NCBI RefSeq assembly: GCF_028401415.2
Contig: NZ_CP171821.2
Coordinates: 1,674,001-1,738,000 of the forward strand
Source: Glaciecola sp028401415
GTDB lineage: Bacteria; Pseudomonadota; Gammaproteobacteria; Enterobacterales; Alteromonadaceae
Direction: 5' to 3'
DNA: 64,000 bases
Made by a program: the position numbers and the translations under genes. Position 1 is the stretch's first letter. Each line of letters opens with the position of its first letter. Below the pieces are notes generated by a model. The model saw only the letters and a program-made list of their open reading frames with translations. It made no database searches and had not been told where the DNA came from. This document shows, piece by piece, positions 43,827 through 51,945 of the stretch.

Positions 43827-46760
43827 ATGGATATCAAGGGATATCATACCTTCTTATCTAATTTGTTGCCCTTGAGTGATTTTGTTTGTCGCACGTGCCA
43901 GCAATACCCAAGTATCATGCACTCGCTACTATTTGACATTTACGCGAAGCCCTTGTCGACATGCATGAACGCGAGTGATTCTATTGAACAATTTAACACC
44001 ATACTCAAGCACCGTAAAAACGCACACAATATACATGCAGTGAGTACTGAGGAACTCGACTTTTTTAATGCGCTACGGATATTTCGTCATACGCAAATGG
44101 CAAGGCTTGCTTGCTTAAACCTGCTCGATGTTCACGACATTTCGACATCTATGAAACAAGTGTCGCTGCTTGCGGACTTTATTATTTCACAAGCCTACCA
44201 ATGGCTTCATGCGCAATTGCTGAGCCGCTACACAAATGAACCATGTCAACAAGACATGCAAATATTGGCGATGGGCAAACTCGGTGGTCATGAACTTAAC
44301 TTTTCATCCGACATTGATCTTATTTTTGCTTATCCTAAAGCGGGTGTTATTGCCGGATCGCGCAAGGAAATTGAATACCAGAGCTTTTTTACCAAACTCG
44401 CTCAGAAGCTGATTAAAGCCTTGGATTCGGTAACAGAACACGGCCGATGCTACAGAGTTGATATGAGGCTTCGACCTTTAGGTGAATCTGGTCCGCTGGT
44501 GATGTCTTTCGCCGCATTTGAAAGCTATTATCAAGAGCAAGGCCGCGCCTGGGAACGTTTTGCCATGCAGAAAATGCGTATCGTCAACGTTTATGACGAC
44601 ATTGCCTCACATAACGACTTAGTAAAAACCCGATTTCTAGCGCATTGCGAAGAGCTAAAGAAACTCATCAAACCTTTCGTGTACCGCAAATATATTGATT
44701 TCACAACCCTTGATTCAATTCGAGAAATGAAGCGCTCTATTCAAAAAGAAGTACGCCGACGCAGACTCGCCAATAACCTCAAATTGGGCGAGGGCGGCAT
44801 TCGAGAAATCGAGTTTTTCAGTCAGTCTTTTCAACTTATTCATGCCGGTCGCATGCCGGATTTGCAGGTATTAGGAACCATGGAATCACTGCGCATGCTC
44901 AGTAAAAGCAAGTTGCTCTGCTCAGGTGTAGTCGAGACGATGAGCAAGCATTACATATTTCTCAGACAAACTGAGCATTACCTTCAAATATTCAATGATG
45001 CACAAACCCAAACGCTTCCCGAAGATGATACTAATCAAACCCGGCTGTGTTACTTGATGCAACTAGACCAATACGAAAAGTGCAAAGCAAGAATTGCACA
45101 AGTCATGCAGGGCGTTCATAAAGAGTTTAATGGACTTATCGAAGATGCTAATACACCGAGCAAAACCGATACACACTCCACTGACGCAGATCAAAGCGTA
45201 GGCGAGTCGCTTGAAGACCTTTGGGAACTAGAACTTTCTGATGATGAGTTCGCAGAGCTTGTTTTTTCGGTATTTCCCAACAAAAACCGTGTGCAACAAA
45301 ATGCCATAGCGCAGTTTAGTGAAGCCTTGTTTGCCGCCCTAAGCGATTACAAACAAAAACTTAAAAAGCGCTCAATCACGGAGCGAGGTATGCGCTCGGT
45401 GAATCGACTGATGCCAAAACTCATTGGCGAACTAATTCAGGACATTCATCCGAATCGCCACCTTTTGTCGATTCAAGGCTTATTTGACATCCTCAGCGCA
45501 ATAAGCGGTCGCGTTACTTATATGGATTTACTGCTAGAAAACCCCGATGTTAGAGGGCGTCTGAACAATCTTTGTCGAAAGAGCGCGTGGGTTGCCAGCC
45601 AAATTGCAAAACACCCCATCCTTTTAGATGAGCTTTTGTATCCAATTTATCTTGAGTCAGATTCTCTGAATTTAGTGCAGTTTAAACAGCAGTGCAGCTC
45701 AGACTTAAGACAGTCGCTGCTTCGCATCGACCCAAACGATCAAGAAGTCATCATGGAAGCGCTTCGCCAGTTTAAACATGCTTATCAGTTAAGAGTCGCG
45801 GCATCTGATATATCTGGAACGCTAGCCGTCAATCAAGTAAGCGATCGCCTTACGATTCTGGCAGAAGTGTTGTTAGAAGAAGTACTCAATCAAGCATGGA
45901 GACAGCTGACCAACAAACATGGTTTCCCGACTGACAAAACGATGGAGGACAAGGGCTTTGCCATTGTTGCTTATGGCAAATTCGGAGGGATAGAGCTCAG
46001 TTATGGTTCAGATTTAGATATTGTCTGTTTGTATGATTTAAATTCGTCGGGTCAAACAGATGACAGCGGCGAGCGAAAATCTATTAGCCACCAGCAGTTT
46101 TATGTCAAATTGGTACAGCTAATTACACATTACTGCACGACCCGCACCTATCAAGGCGTGCTGTATGAGATTGATCTCAGGTTACGTCCCTCTGGTAATT
46201 CCGGACTCTTGATTTCTCATATTAGTAGTTTTGCGCAATACCAAATGAAAGAGGCATGGACATGGGAGCATCAGGCGCTTGTGAGATCAAGACTCATTAT
46301 TGCTTCTACTGATATCAGTGCCGCCTTTAACACTATCCGCAGTGAGGTATTAAGCCAGCGACGGGAAAGTGAGTCTTTACGCAAAGACATTGTGCAAATG
46401 AGACAAAAAATGCGCAATCATCTGGACAAATCCAAAGGCGGATTAATTGATATTAAGCAAAGCAATGGTGGCATTGTCGATATTGAGTTTATTGTCCAAT
46501 ACTGGGTGCTTCAACATAGCCACAATTATCCATCACTTCACGAGTATTCTGACAATCTTAGAATCATTGACCATGCAGCGAAGCACCGTGTTATAGACGC
46601 CCAAACTGCAAACAATTTACAAATGCACTATCTGTGGCTTCGCCATCTAGGGCACCGAATGCAGCTATCTGAGCGCAGTCTAGCCGAACCATCAAAGAAA
46701 ATGGAAGAGGTGCTCAGTAGCGTTAAAGCACTATATAAACAGGTATTGATGCCTCAATAA
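43827..46760 (+). CDS. glnE: Glutamine synthetase adenylyltransferase/adenylyl-removing enzyme
   Basis: The 977-residue protein has both GlnE nucleotidyltransferase domains. The N-terminal adenylyl-removing one has AMGKLGGHELNFSSDIDLIF near 150 and RVDMRLRPLGESGPLV; the C-terminal adenylyltransferase has AYGKFGGIELSYGSDLDIV near 717 and EIDLRLRPSGNSG. It adjusts glutamine synthetase activity in response to PII. ATG 43827 is the only standard start before the first conserved residues (LSDFV). The frame stays open upstream to a stop at 43704 and reads protein-like, but contains no ATG, GTG or TTG. Confidence 0.95.
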   Translation: MDIKGYHTFLSNLLPLSDFVCRTCQQYPSIMHSLLFDIYAKPLSTCMNASDSIEQFNTILKHRKNAHNIHAVSTEELDFFNALRIFRHTQMARLACLNLLDVHDISTSMKQVSLLADFIISQAYQWLHAQLLSRYTNEPCQQDMQILAMGKLGGHELNFSSDIDLIFAYPKAGVIAGSRKEIEYQSFFTKLAQKLIKALDSVTEHGRCYRVDMRLRPLGESGPLVMSFAAFESYYQEQGRAWERFAMQKMRIVNVYDDIASHNDLVKTRFLAHCEELKKLIKPFVYRKYIDFTTLDSIREMKRSIQKEVRRRRLANNLKLGEGGIREIEFFSQSFQLIHAGRMPDLQVLGTMESLRMLSKSKLLCSGVVETMSKHYIFLRQTEHYLQIFNDAQTQTLPEDDTNQTRLCYLMQLDQYEKCKARIAQVMQGVHKEFNGLIEDANTPSKTDTHSTDADQSVGESLEDLWELELSDDEFAELVFSVFPNKNRVQQNAIAQFSEALFAALSDYKQKLKKRSITERGMRSVNRLMPKLIGELIQDIHPNRHLLSIQGLFDILSAISGRVTYMDLLLENPDVRGRLNNLCRKSAWVASQIAKHPILLDELLYPIYLESDSLNLVQFKQQCSSDLRQSLLRIDPNDQEVIMEALRQFKHAYQLRVAASDISGTLAVNQVSDRLTILAEVLLEEVLNQAWRQLTNKHGFPTDKTMEDKGFAIVAYGKFGGIELSYGSDLDIVCLYDLNSSGQTDDSGERKSISHQQFYVKLVQLITHYCTTRTYQGVLYEIDLRLRPSGNSGLLISHISSFAQYQMKEAWTWEHQALVRSRLIIASTDISAAFNTIRSEVLSQRRESESLRKDIVQMRQKMRNHLDKSKGGLIDIKQSNGGIVDIEFIVQYWVLQHSHNYPSLHEYSDNLRIIDHAAKHRVIDAQTANNLQMHYLWLRHLGHRMQLSERSLAEPSKKMEEVLSSVKALYKQVLMPQ

Positions 46761-46783
46761 GCCCTTAAATAACCTCAACTCAA

Positions 46784-47386
46784 TCAAGAGCGGTCTATTT
46801 GACGGCACTGATTGAGCAAAACCTGATCTTGCTGGTCAGTAATGACTAACACGCGTTTGTCTTCGCAGTAGTATAGCTCGACATCGCTTGGAAAGTTGGA
46901 ATCGATTGCACCTGCGAGCTCACCCAGCATGCCTGTAACTGTATTTTGAGAAACAAAGCGATGACGTACAATAAAGTCTTGATTGAGATGCCACAGTAAA
47001 AACATACCTTCCTCTGTGACATAGGATGACGCATTAGTCATCAAAGTGCTGTCTTGCGCAAAAGCGCGACTCTTGAAGCTTCCTTGGGGATCAAAGTCGC
47101 TAACGCGAGGGAGCTGTGAGGGTGATAACTCTCTGATTTGCTCAATAAGTGACTCATCTGACATATCAAGGGGAATCACATAGTCACCGTGTTTTTGTTT
47201 AATTTCATCAGGCGACACTAAGCTAAACTCTTCGTAGAATTTAGCCATATTCGTTTGTATCGACTTTTTTTCGATTACATTGCCTTGTGCATCAAGCTGC
47301 TGCTCGACTGGCATGTAGACGATCACCAACACTGCACCCACTATGACCATTGTCATAAAGAGTAAGCGTTTTACCCAAAACCCCAT
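46784..47386 (-). CDS. Conserved-looking membrane-anchored hypothetical protein
   Basis: The 200-residue protein has one N-terminal membrane helix (residues 6-24) and a soluble, acidic domain that would face the periplasm. It contains two Cys near the C-terminus (VELYYCEDKR and LLNQCRQID) that could pair. I do not recognise a family. It starts three bases after the stop of the lipid A acyltransferase gene, so the two are very likely co-translated, which hints at an envelope role. Confidence 0.6.
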   Translation of the reverse strand: MGFWVKRLLFMTMVIVGAVLVIVYMPVEQQLDAQGNVIEKKSIQTNMAKFYEEFSLVSPDEIKQKHGDYVIPLDMSDESLIEQIRELSPSQLPRVSDFDPQGSFKSRAFAQDSTLMTNASSYVTEEGMFLLWHLNQDFIVRHRFVSQNTVTGMLGELAGAIDSNFPSDVELYYCEDKRVLVITDQQDQVLLNQCRQIDRS

Positions 47387-47388
47387 AA

Positions 47389-48321
47389 CTACTCATACAG
47401 TGATTGCGGCGCATCCGCTGGCCGCGTTTTGAATCTTTTGTGCATCCACAAGTAGCTTTCAGGTTGCTGCTCAACCAAGGCTAATATGTCGTGGTTGAGT
47501 TGTGTTAATGCACGCTCTTTGTTGTTATCGACCAAATAGTCGATTGCTGGACAGCATTTTAGTTTATAGCCATTATTGGTGTATTGAGACGTCAGTAAAA
47601 TAGGAACAGCATCGCTACGTTGAGCAAACATTAAGGTAGCGGTTGTGGTGGCAGTTTGCTCAACCCCGCCAAATGGCACAAACGCACTCTGCGCTCCACC
47701 GTAGTCTTGATCAGGCAAATACAAACAAAGCTCACCATCGTTAAGCGCTTCAATCAAGGCACGCGCATTACGTTTATGGATCATGTATTTATTTGAACGA
47801 TTGCGCCCGTGATACTGAAAGTAGTCCATAAGGGGATTATTATGCTTTCGATAAAAAGCGATACTTGGATGAGAAAAACCGATGCCCCTGCAAGCAAACT
47901 CTAAGTTGACGTTGTGCAAGGCAAGACCAAATACACCTCTACCACTTTTTAAAACGGACTCTATGTGTTCAAAGCCCTCTATTTCAAAGTGTTTTTTCAC
48001 TCGCCAGTCTGGCCACCACCACCCCATAGCGGTCTCGAATAAGGCTACCCCGGTGCGCTCAATATTCTGTCGATACACCTGCTCGATGCGCGCCTCACTC
48101 CAGTGAGGGAAAGTAAGTGCAATATTGCGCTTGGCAATGGCCGCCCTTTTAGGCGCAATACGAGCAATTAGGCGACCAACACCTTTGCCGAGTTGCTTTA
48201 TGATTGAGAACGGCAGCCAAGTTGATAGATATAATAACGCAGCACCAAACCAGACATGCCAAAAATGAGGGAGTAAAAAACGAGCTTCAAATTTCGGAGC
48301 AGTTACAGACTGTTTTGCCAA
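47389..48321 (-). CDS. lpxL: Lipid A biosynthesis acyltransferase (LpxL/HtrB family)
   Basis: The 310-residue protein has an N-terminal membrane segment, IARIAPKRAAIAKRNIALTFP, the HX4E catalytic motif in GLALHNVNLEFA, and LYLPDQDYGGAQSAFVPFGG, all LpxL/LpxM-family blocks. It would add a secondary acyl chain from acyl-ACP to Kdo2-lipid A at the inner membrane. Whether it is the LpxL, LpxM or LpxP member cannot be decided by eye, so the symbol is tentative. It is coupled to the hypothetical gene behind it. Confidence 0.85.
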   Translation of the reverse strand: MAKQSVTAPKFEARFLLPHFWHVWFGAALLYLSTWLPFSIIKQLGKGVGRLIARIAPKRAAIAKRNIALTFPHWSEARIEQVYRQNIERTGVALFETAMGWWWPDWRVKKHFEIEGFEHIESVLKSGRGVFGLALHNVNLEFACRGIGFSHPSIAFYRKHNNPLMDYFQYHGRNRSNKYMIHKRNARALIEALNDGELCLYLPDQDYGGAQSAFVPFGGVEQTATTTATLMFAQRSDAVPILLTSQYTNNGYKLKCCPAIDYLVDNNKERALTQLNHDILALVEQQPESYLWMHKRFKTRPADAPQSLYE

Positions 48322-48427
48322 TGGTAATGATTACTTGCGTGAAAAATGGTTGCATTAGTGTAACACTAAGTGAGATACGAGCAATATGGGGCATGCTTGA
48401 GGTCAGCCGATGCTTGCCTCGGGTAGA

Positions 48428-48685
48428 TTAAAAATTACTGTCGATGTATTTGAGTTTTTTCTCAAAGGCTTCAAGATGACTTGATGACTCATAGTCAAAG
48501 TGATATTGATTATGAAAACCAAAACTCAATTTTACTAATGCATCTTCAACATAGAGGGTGTAGCCATCGAAATCAGTATACGCTTTGATACCCTCTAACA
48601 CGTGAGCATCATCCTTTCTTTCACCATGCTGCTTTACTTTTTCATAGACACGTAAAAGTAACTTGCTATCTAACTCGTTTTTCAT
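48428..48685 (-). CDS. DUF3081 family small protein
   Basis: The 85-residue protein starts MKNELDSKLLLRVYEKVKQHG and contains GIKAYTDFDGYTLYVED and SFGFHNQYHFDY, which agrees with the DUF3081 family of marine gammaproteobacteria. It is soluble, probably cytoplasmic, and of unknown function. It is followed upstream, on the same strand, by an outer-membrane protein gene with a short gap. Confidence 0.7.
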   Translation of the reverse strand: MKNELDSKLLLRVYEKVKQHGERKDDAHVLEGIKAYTDFDGYTLYVEDALVKLSFGFHNQYHFDYESSSHLEAFEKKLKYIDSNF

Positions 48686-48713
48686 CGCGACCTCTTAACC
48701 TTCTCAACCTCGT

Positions 48714-49274
48714 TTAAAAGTTCACTCGCAAGCCTAAATAAAACGCGCTAGCAGAGTAATCTTTTTCGCCTCTAATATATTCTACTTCAAAGCGCATCAT
48801 GGTTGTATGATGAACGTAGAAGTCAAAACCGGCGCCGATTACCCCAGCCATCAGGCTCTCGTCAAAACGACAAAGCGCCTCACCGCAATCAAGGTTATCA
48901 ACGCTTTGTATATTGGCATCTACACGCATTGCACCCACCCTGTAAAAAAGCTCGCCAAATTGACCACGTGCTTTACCAAGCGCAGATAGATACAAACCAG
49001 AGAACTCCGCAATATCGGAATCAATGCCTGGGAGTGCGTCACTTGCGTTTTCTTCGCCTAAGGATTGGAAGCCCCCTTCAATATACCATTGAGGCGATAT
49101 TTCATAGCCAATCCCAAGTTTATAACTGGCTTTATCTAACTCATAGTTCTCTACTTCGTTTTGGACATATCCGCCTGCAACAATGCCATAAAGGGAACGC
49201 TCCGCCTGAACAGAAAATGTGACCAATAAGCTACAAACACTAATAACAATGACCTTTGTGAAACAAAACTTCAT
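48714..49274 (-). CDS. Small outer-membrane beta-barrel protein
   Basis: The 186-residue protein has a signal peptide ending SVQAE, then eight or so amphipathic strands (YGIVAGGYVQNEVENYEL, YKLGIGYEISPQWYIEGGFQSL, LFYRVGAMRVDANI, GVIGAGFDFYVHHTTMMRFEVEYIRG) and the terminal SASAFYLGLRVNF ending in Phe, the BAM recognition pattern. It resembles OmpA-like/OmpW-sized porin-family barrels. Two Cys (DCGEALC) sit in a probable external loop. No specific function can be assigned. Confidence 0.75.
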   Translation of the reverse strand: MKFCFTKVIVISVCSLLVTFSVQAERSLYGIVAGGYVQNEVENYELDKASYKLGIGYEISPQWYIEGGFQSLGEENASDALPGIDSDIAEFSGLYLSALGKARGQFGELFYRVGAMRVDANIQSVDNLDCGEALCRFDESLMAGVIGAGFDFYVHHTTMMRFEVEYIRGEKDYSASAFYLGLRVNF

Positions 49275-49355
49275 ACATTTACTCTTTATTTTATTCTAAT
49301 TCAGTTGATATATTACTTGGCTCGATAAATCGCTCTAGATAAAGCATAGCTTCGT

Positions 49356-50555
49356 TTAGAAGAAATATTCAATTTGCAAACTTACATGATCATCTCGTCT
49401 AATGGCAAACGTCGGATCGCTGGGCTCGTCACTTGAGAAAAAATAAGCATTTAGCTCTACCCGCCAGTCTTGATTTAGGCGTGTAGACGCCTCTACAAAC
49501 GCAGAATAACTGCTAGATTCATCCAAATCTTGAACAAATGCGAGCAACACTTCGGAGCCATAAAAATCGTTAATCTGGATTCGCGAGCCAAGCATTAAAT
49601 CGTTCTGACCAAATATCAGCGGATCGTTTTCGCGCTCATCAAACTGATGCTCCATTAAAAAGCCAACATCATATCCGCTGCCGTAAAAATCCACCCAAGT
49701 ATATTCAAAACCAGCTACGTGCGCATAAAAGCTTTCGTCAAGGGTTTTTCCTTGCAGTGCTTCTAGCTTAAGAATCCACGAACCTGTGATATACGCGGCA
49801 TCAATGCTGCCTTGCTGAAGTAAGTTGTATCTTGGCGCTAGACTTATCGCGCCATTCTCAGCTTCGACAAATACGATTTCTGGCAAGCGATTTGTGCCAT
49901 CAAAATAGGACAAGCCAAACTCTAAGCTGCCGAAACTCTGTTGCCATCTGATTGCGTAATCAATATTCGTTTCTTCATCTTCTGATTCATAAAGGGCGTT
50001 ATCAACGTCAATGGGTAAAATCCCTCGTAACCTTCCATCCTGACCGGCAAAGCTTCGCTCGCGAAAATAGGGCAGTAGGTAAAAGTTTATGCTTCCGCTA
50101 TCTAAGAGGTAACGAATATCAATCATAGGCTGACCCAGCTTGTCTTCTTGGTCGATTTCTTCAACAAAGTCGGTTTGATTGATAATATCAACTAAATGCA
50201 AGGACTCAGTTTGCCCCCAAAACACTTTGCCAATGCCCGCTCTAATTTCCCATTTATCAAAATAATGCGCGTACATTGCCTCGCGAATATCAGCATGGGT
50301 TCGCTCATCATCTCGTTGATCGACTCGGCCAAAGCCGGTAAATGTAAAAAACCCATTATCTCCCACTGAACTTTCATACGAGGCTAATACAGCGCCCGAT
50401 AACTGACTATTGGTTTGATTAACGTAAGCGGGTTCTTCTAAAAAGACTCGTTGCTGTAGCGATAAATTCCCTGATACTTCCGCATGCGCTGAGCCAATTG
50501 AGGCTGCGCTAGCCATTATCAAAGTAAGCATGGCTGAAAGACGAGCAGTTTTCAT
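49356..50555 (-). CDS. DUF1302-like outer-membrane beta-barrel protein
   Basis: The 399-residue protein has a signal peptide ending GSAHAE, then strands such as FTFTGFGRVDQRDDERTHADIREAMYAHYFDKWEIRAGIGKVFWG, and a final VSLQIEYFF. The region WGQTESLHLVDIINQTDF is typical of DUF1302-type barrels. It lies directly behind a LolA-like lipoprotein-sorting protein gene, the pair that in related bacteria accompanies an RND (MMPL) exporter, but no exporter gene is here. It may help place a lipid or lipoprotein in the outer membrane. Confidence 0.7.
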   Translation of the reverse strand: MKTARLSAMLTLIMASAASIGSAHAEVSGNLSLQQRVFLEEPAYVNQTNSQLSGAVLASYESSVGDNGFFTFTGFGRVDQRDDERTHADIREAMYAHYFDKWEIRAGIGKVFWGQTESLHLVDIINQTDFVEEIDQEDKLGQPMIDIRYLLDSGSINFYLLPYFRERSFAGQDGRLRGILPIDVDNALYESEDEETNIDYAIRWQQSFGSLEFGLSYFDGTNRLPEIVFVEAENGAISLAPRYNLLQQGSIDAAYITGSWILKLEALQGKTLDESFYAHVAGFEYTWVDFYGSGYDVGFLMEHQFDERENDPLIFGQNDLMLGSRIQINDFYGSEVLLAFVQDLDESSSYSAFVEASTRLNQDWRVELNAYFFSSDEPSDPTFAIRRDDHVSLQIEYFF

Positions 50556-50639
50556 ATTATTTCCTATGATTTACTAAGGGTCTTACTATTCGAAGACTCG
50601 TAAATATGCTTTGACGCCTAATCCGGCGTAAAGCATAGA

Positions 50640-51512
50640 TTATTTGGCGCGTCTTAGCGCGTTTTTGTCAAAATCTTTCGTGTCGAGGCCTTCTTTGAAT
50701 CGAAGGTCACTTGTTAGTAGTGTCGTGCTCTTTCCGGTTTGCATATTGTCCATATCGGCGCGCAAGGCTCTCCAGTATTGACCTTCATACTGCTGGTAAT
50801 CGTCCAAACTAAGCACTTTTAACAACGCGCCTTTTCTATCATAAAACTCGGTTTGTTCTAAACGATAGTGCTCTTTGTCTACCCAGACAATTTGCTTCGA
50901 GTAGCCTGAGAATTCATCTACCGGCACTTGTTCCACAACATACATGTCGCGACCGTCAAGCTGTTCGTCTCGCAGATACTTAAAGGTAAATTTTTCGACC
51001 TCAAACGACACCATATCTTCAAAGGCAAACTCACTCCCCATGAATGGACCTGACTTGTTGCGTGTGGCAATTCGCTTCACACGTTTGACCGCAGGTAGAT
51101 AAATCCACTGATCGTCTGGACCTTCTATGTGAGAAAAACTCAAAAATGCTGTGCCCTCGACGTCGCGAGGTGCATCGAAAATAGTCAATGATTTGTCACC
51201 ATCATCATCAACTTCGAGCGTTTTTACTCTTATTTGACGCACCGACTCTCGGCCATCAGGGCTTCGCAAGATCATTTCCATATCGGCGCTAGTATCGACC
51301 CAACCTCTGTCTCTATTTTTAACTTCTGTCGCTATTTCGAGACCACGTGCCGCATCGTCAGCAAAGGCTGCAGGTGCAAACGTTAAAACGGCCACACTCA
51401 CAAGTGTTGCTAAATGGGCGCTAGCCTTATCAAAAAAAGATAAATGTGAATTTGGCGCGAGACTGCACTTAATGGCAGTCTTAGCAAGGGGAATACATTG
51501 TAATAAAGGCAT
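50640..51512 (-). CDS. Outer membrane lipoprotein-sorting protein (LolA-like, PF17131 type)
   Basis: The 290-residue protein has a long signal region ending FAPAAFAD, then a LolA-like sheet: VDTSADMEMILRSPDGRE, GTAFLSFSHIEGPDDQWIYLPAVKRVKRI, GPFMGSEFAFEDM, and VVEQVPVDEFSGYSKQIVWVD, matching the PF17131 family. ATG 51512 is chosen because GAGG lies 6 bases upstream; an in-frame start at 51581 would add residues before the signal. It would act in the periplasm as a lipid carrier. The barrel gene follows in the same direction. Confidence 0.82.
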   Translation of the reverse strand: MPLLQCIPLAKTAIKCSLAPNSHLSFFDKASAHLATLVSVAVLTFAPAAFADDAARGLEIATEVKNRDRGWVDTSADMEMILRSPDGRESVRQIRVKTLEVDDDGDKSLTIFDAPRDVEGTAFLSFSHIEGPDDQWIYLPAVKRVKRIATRNKSGPFMGSEFAFEDMVSFEVEKFTFKYLRDEQLDGRDMYVVEQVPVDEFSGYSKQIVWVDKEHYRLEQTEFYDRKGALLKVLSLDDYQQYEGQYWRALRADMDNMQTGKSTTLLTSDLRFKEGLDTKDFDKNALRRAK

Positions 51513-51877
51513 AATTTCCTCATTTCGGTTTTGCTTTGCCGCCTTGGTAAAACCTGAAACAGCATCAATTATATGAAGCAAGTAAGGCTCTCAGACTCTC
51601 GCTTGTTATCGCAGAATCAAGCTTGGCTTTGGTATTCATACTATTCATTTCATACACGGGCGCATTGGCAGGAGTATCGTGAATCCATAAAGCAGCGACG
51701 ATAAATTCTGCTTTATGCGCACTTGCGTACCCTTTTGTACCCATTCGTTCTTTATGCAAAATAGTTGCCAGTGTGCAGACTTAACTACGACGCAATTCGC
51801 TTAAGTATATATTGAAATACCCATTGCACGAAATTTGGGTGTAAAGTCCGTCGTACAATTTTTATTCAGTGGAAACT

Positions 51878-51906
51878 TTGACCTTTCAATTGTTTTGTGT
51901 TTTCAT
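51878..51906 (+). promoter_or_regulatory. Sigma-70 promoter of fadE
   Basis: TTGACC (51878-51883) and TTTCAT (51901-51906) are separated by 17 bases, matching the -35 at 5 of 6 and the -10 at 4 of 6. Transcription would start near 51913, immediately before the FadR-like site. Confidence 0.5.
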
Positions 51907-51916
51907 AACAATTATC

Positions 51917-51933
51917 AACTGGTCAGATGAGCG
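51917..51933 (+). promoter_or_regulatory. FadR-like operator at fadE
   Basis: AACTGGTCAGATGAGCG matches the enterobacterial FadR consensus AACTGGTCNGACCAGTT at 12 of 16 specified positions, with the left half perfect. It lies at about +5 to +21 of the proposed transcript, where bound FadR would repress and long-chain acyl-CoA would relieve repression. Identity of the regulator in this organism is inferred. Confidence 0.5.
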
Positions 51934-51945
51934 GATAAGTTAATT

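Larger units (their letters stand above)
51513..51945. other. Intergenic region between the LolA-like gene and fadE
   Basis: This 433-base divergent gap holds the fadE promoter and a FadR-like operator on its right side. A 64-codon leftward frame at 51565-51759 has no family features or ribosome site and is not called. The promoter for the leftward LolA-like gene was not identified. Confidence 0.6.

Noticed and set aside
51565..51759. 64-codon leftward frame between the LolA-like gene and fadE
   Set aside because: No signal peptide, domain or ribosome site, and it partly overlaps sequence upstream of a better supported start.
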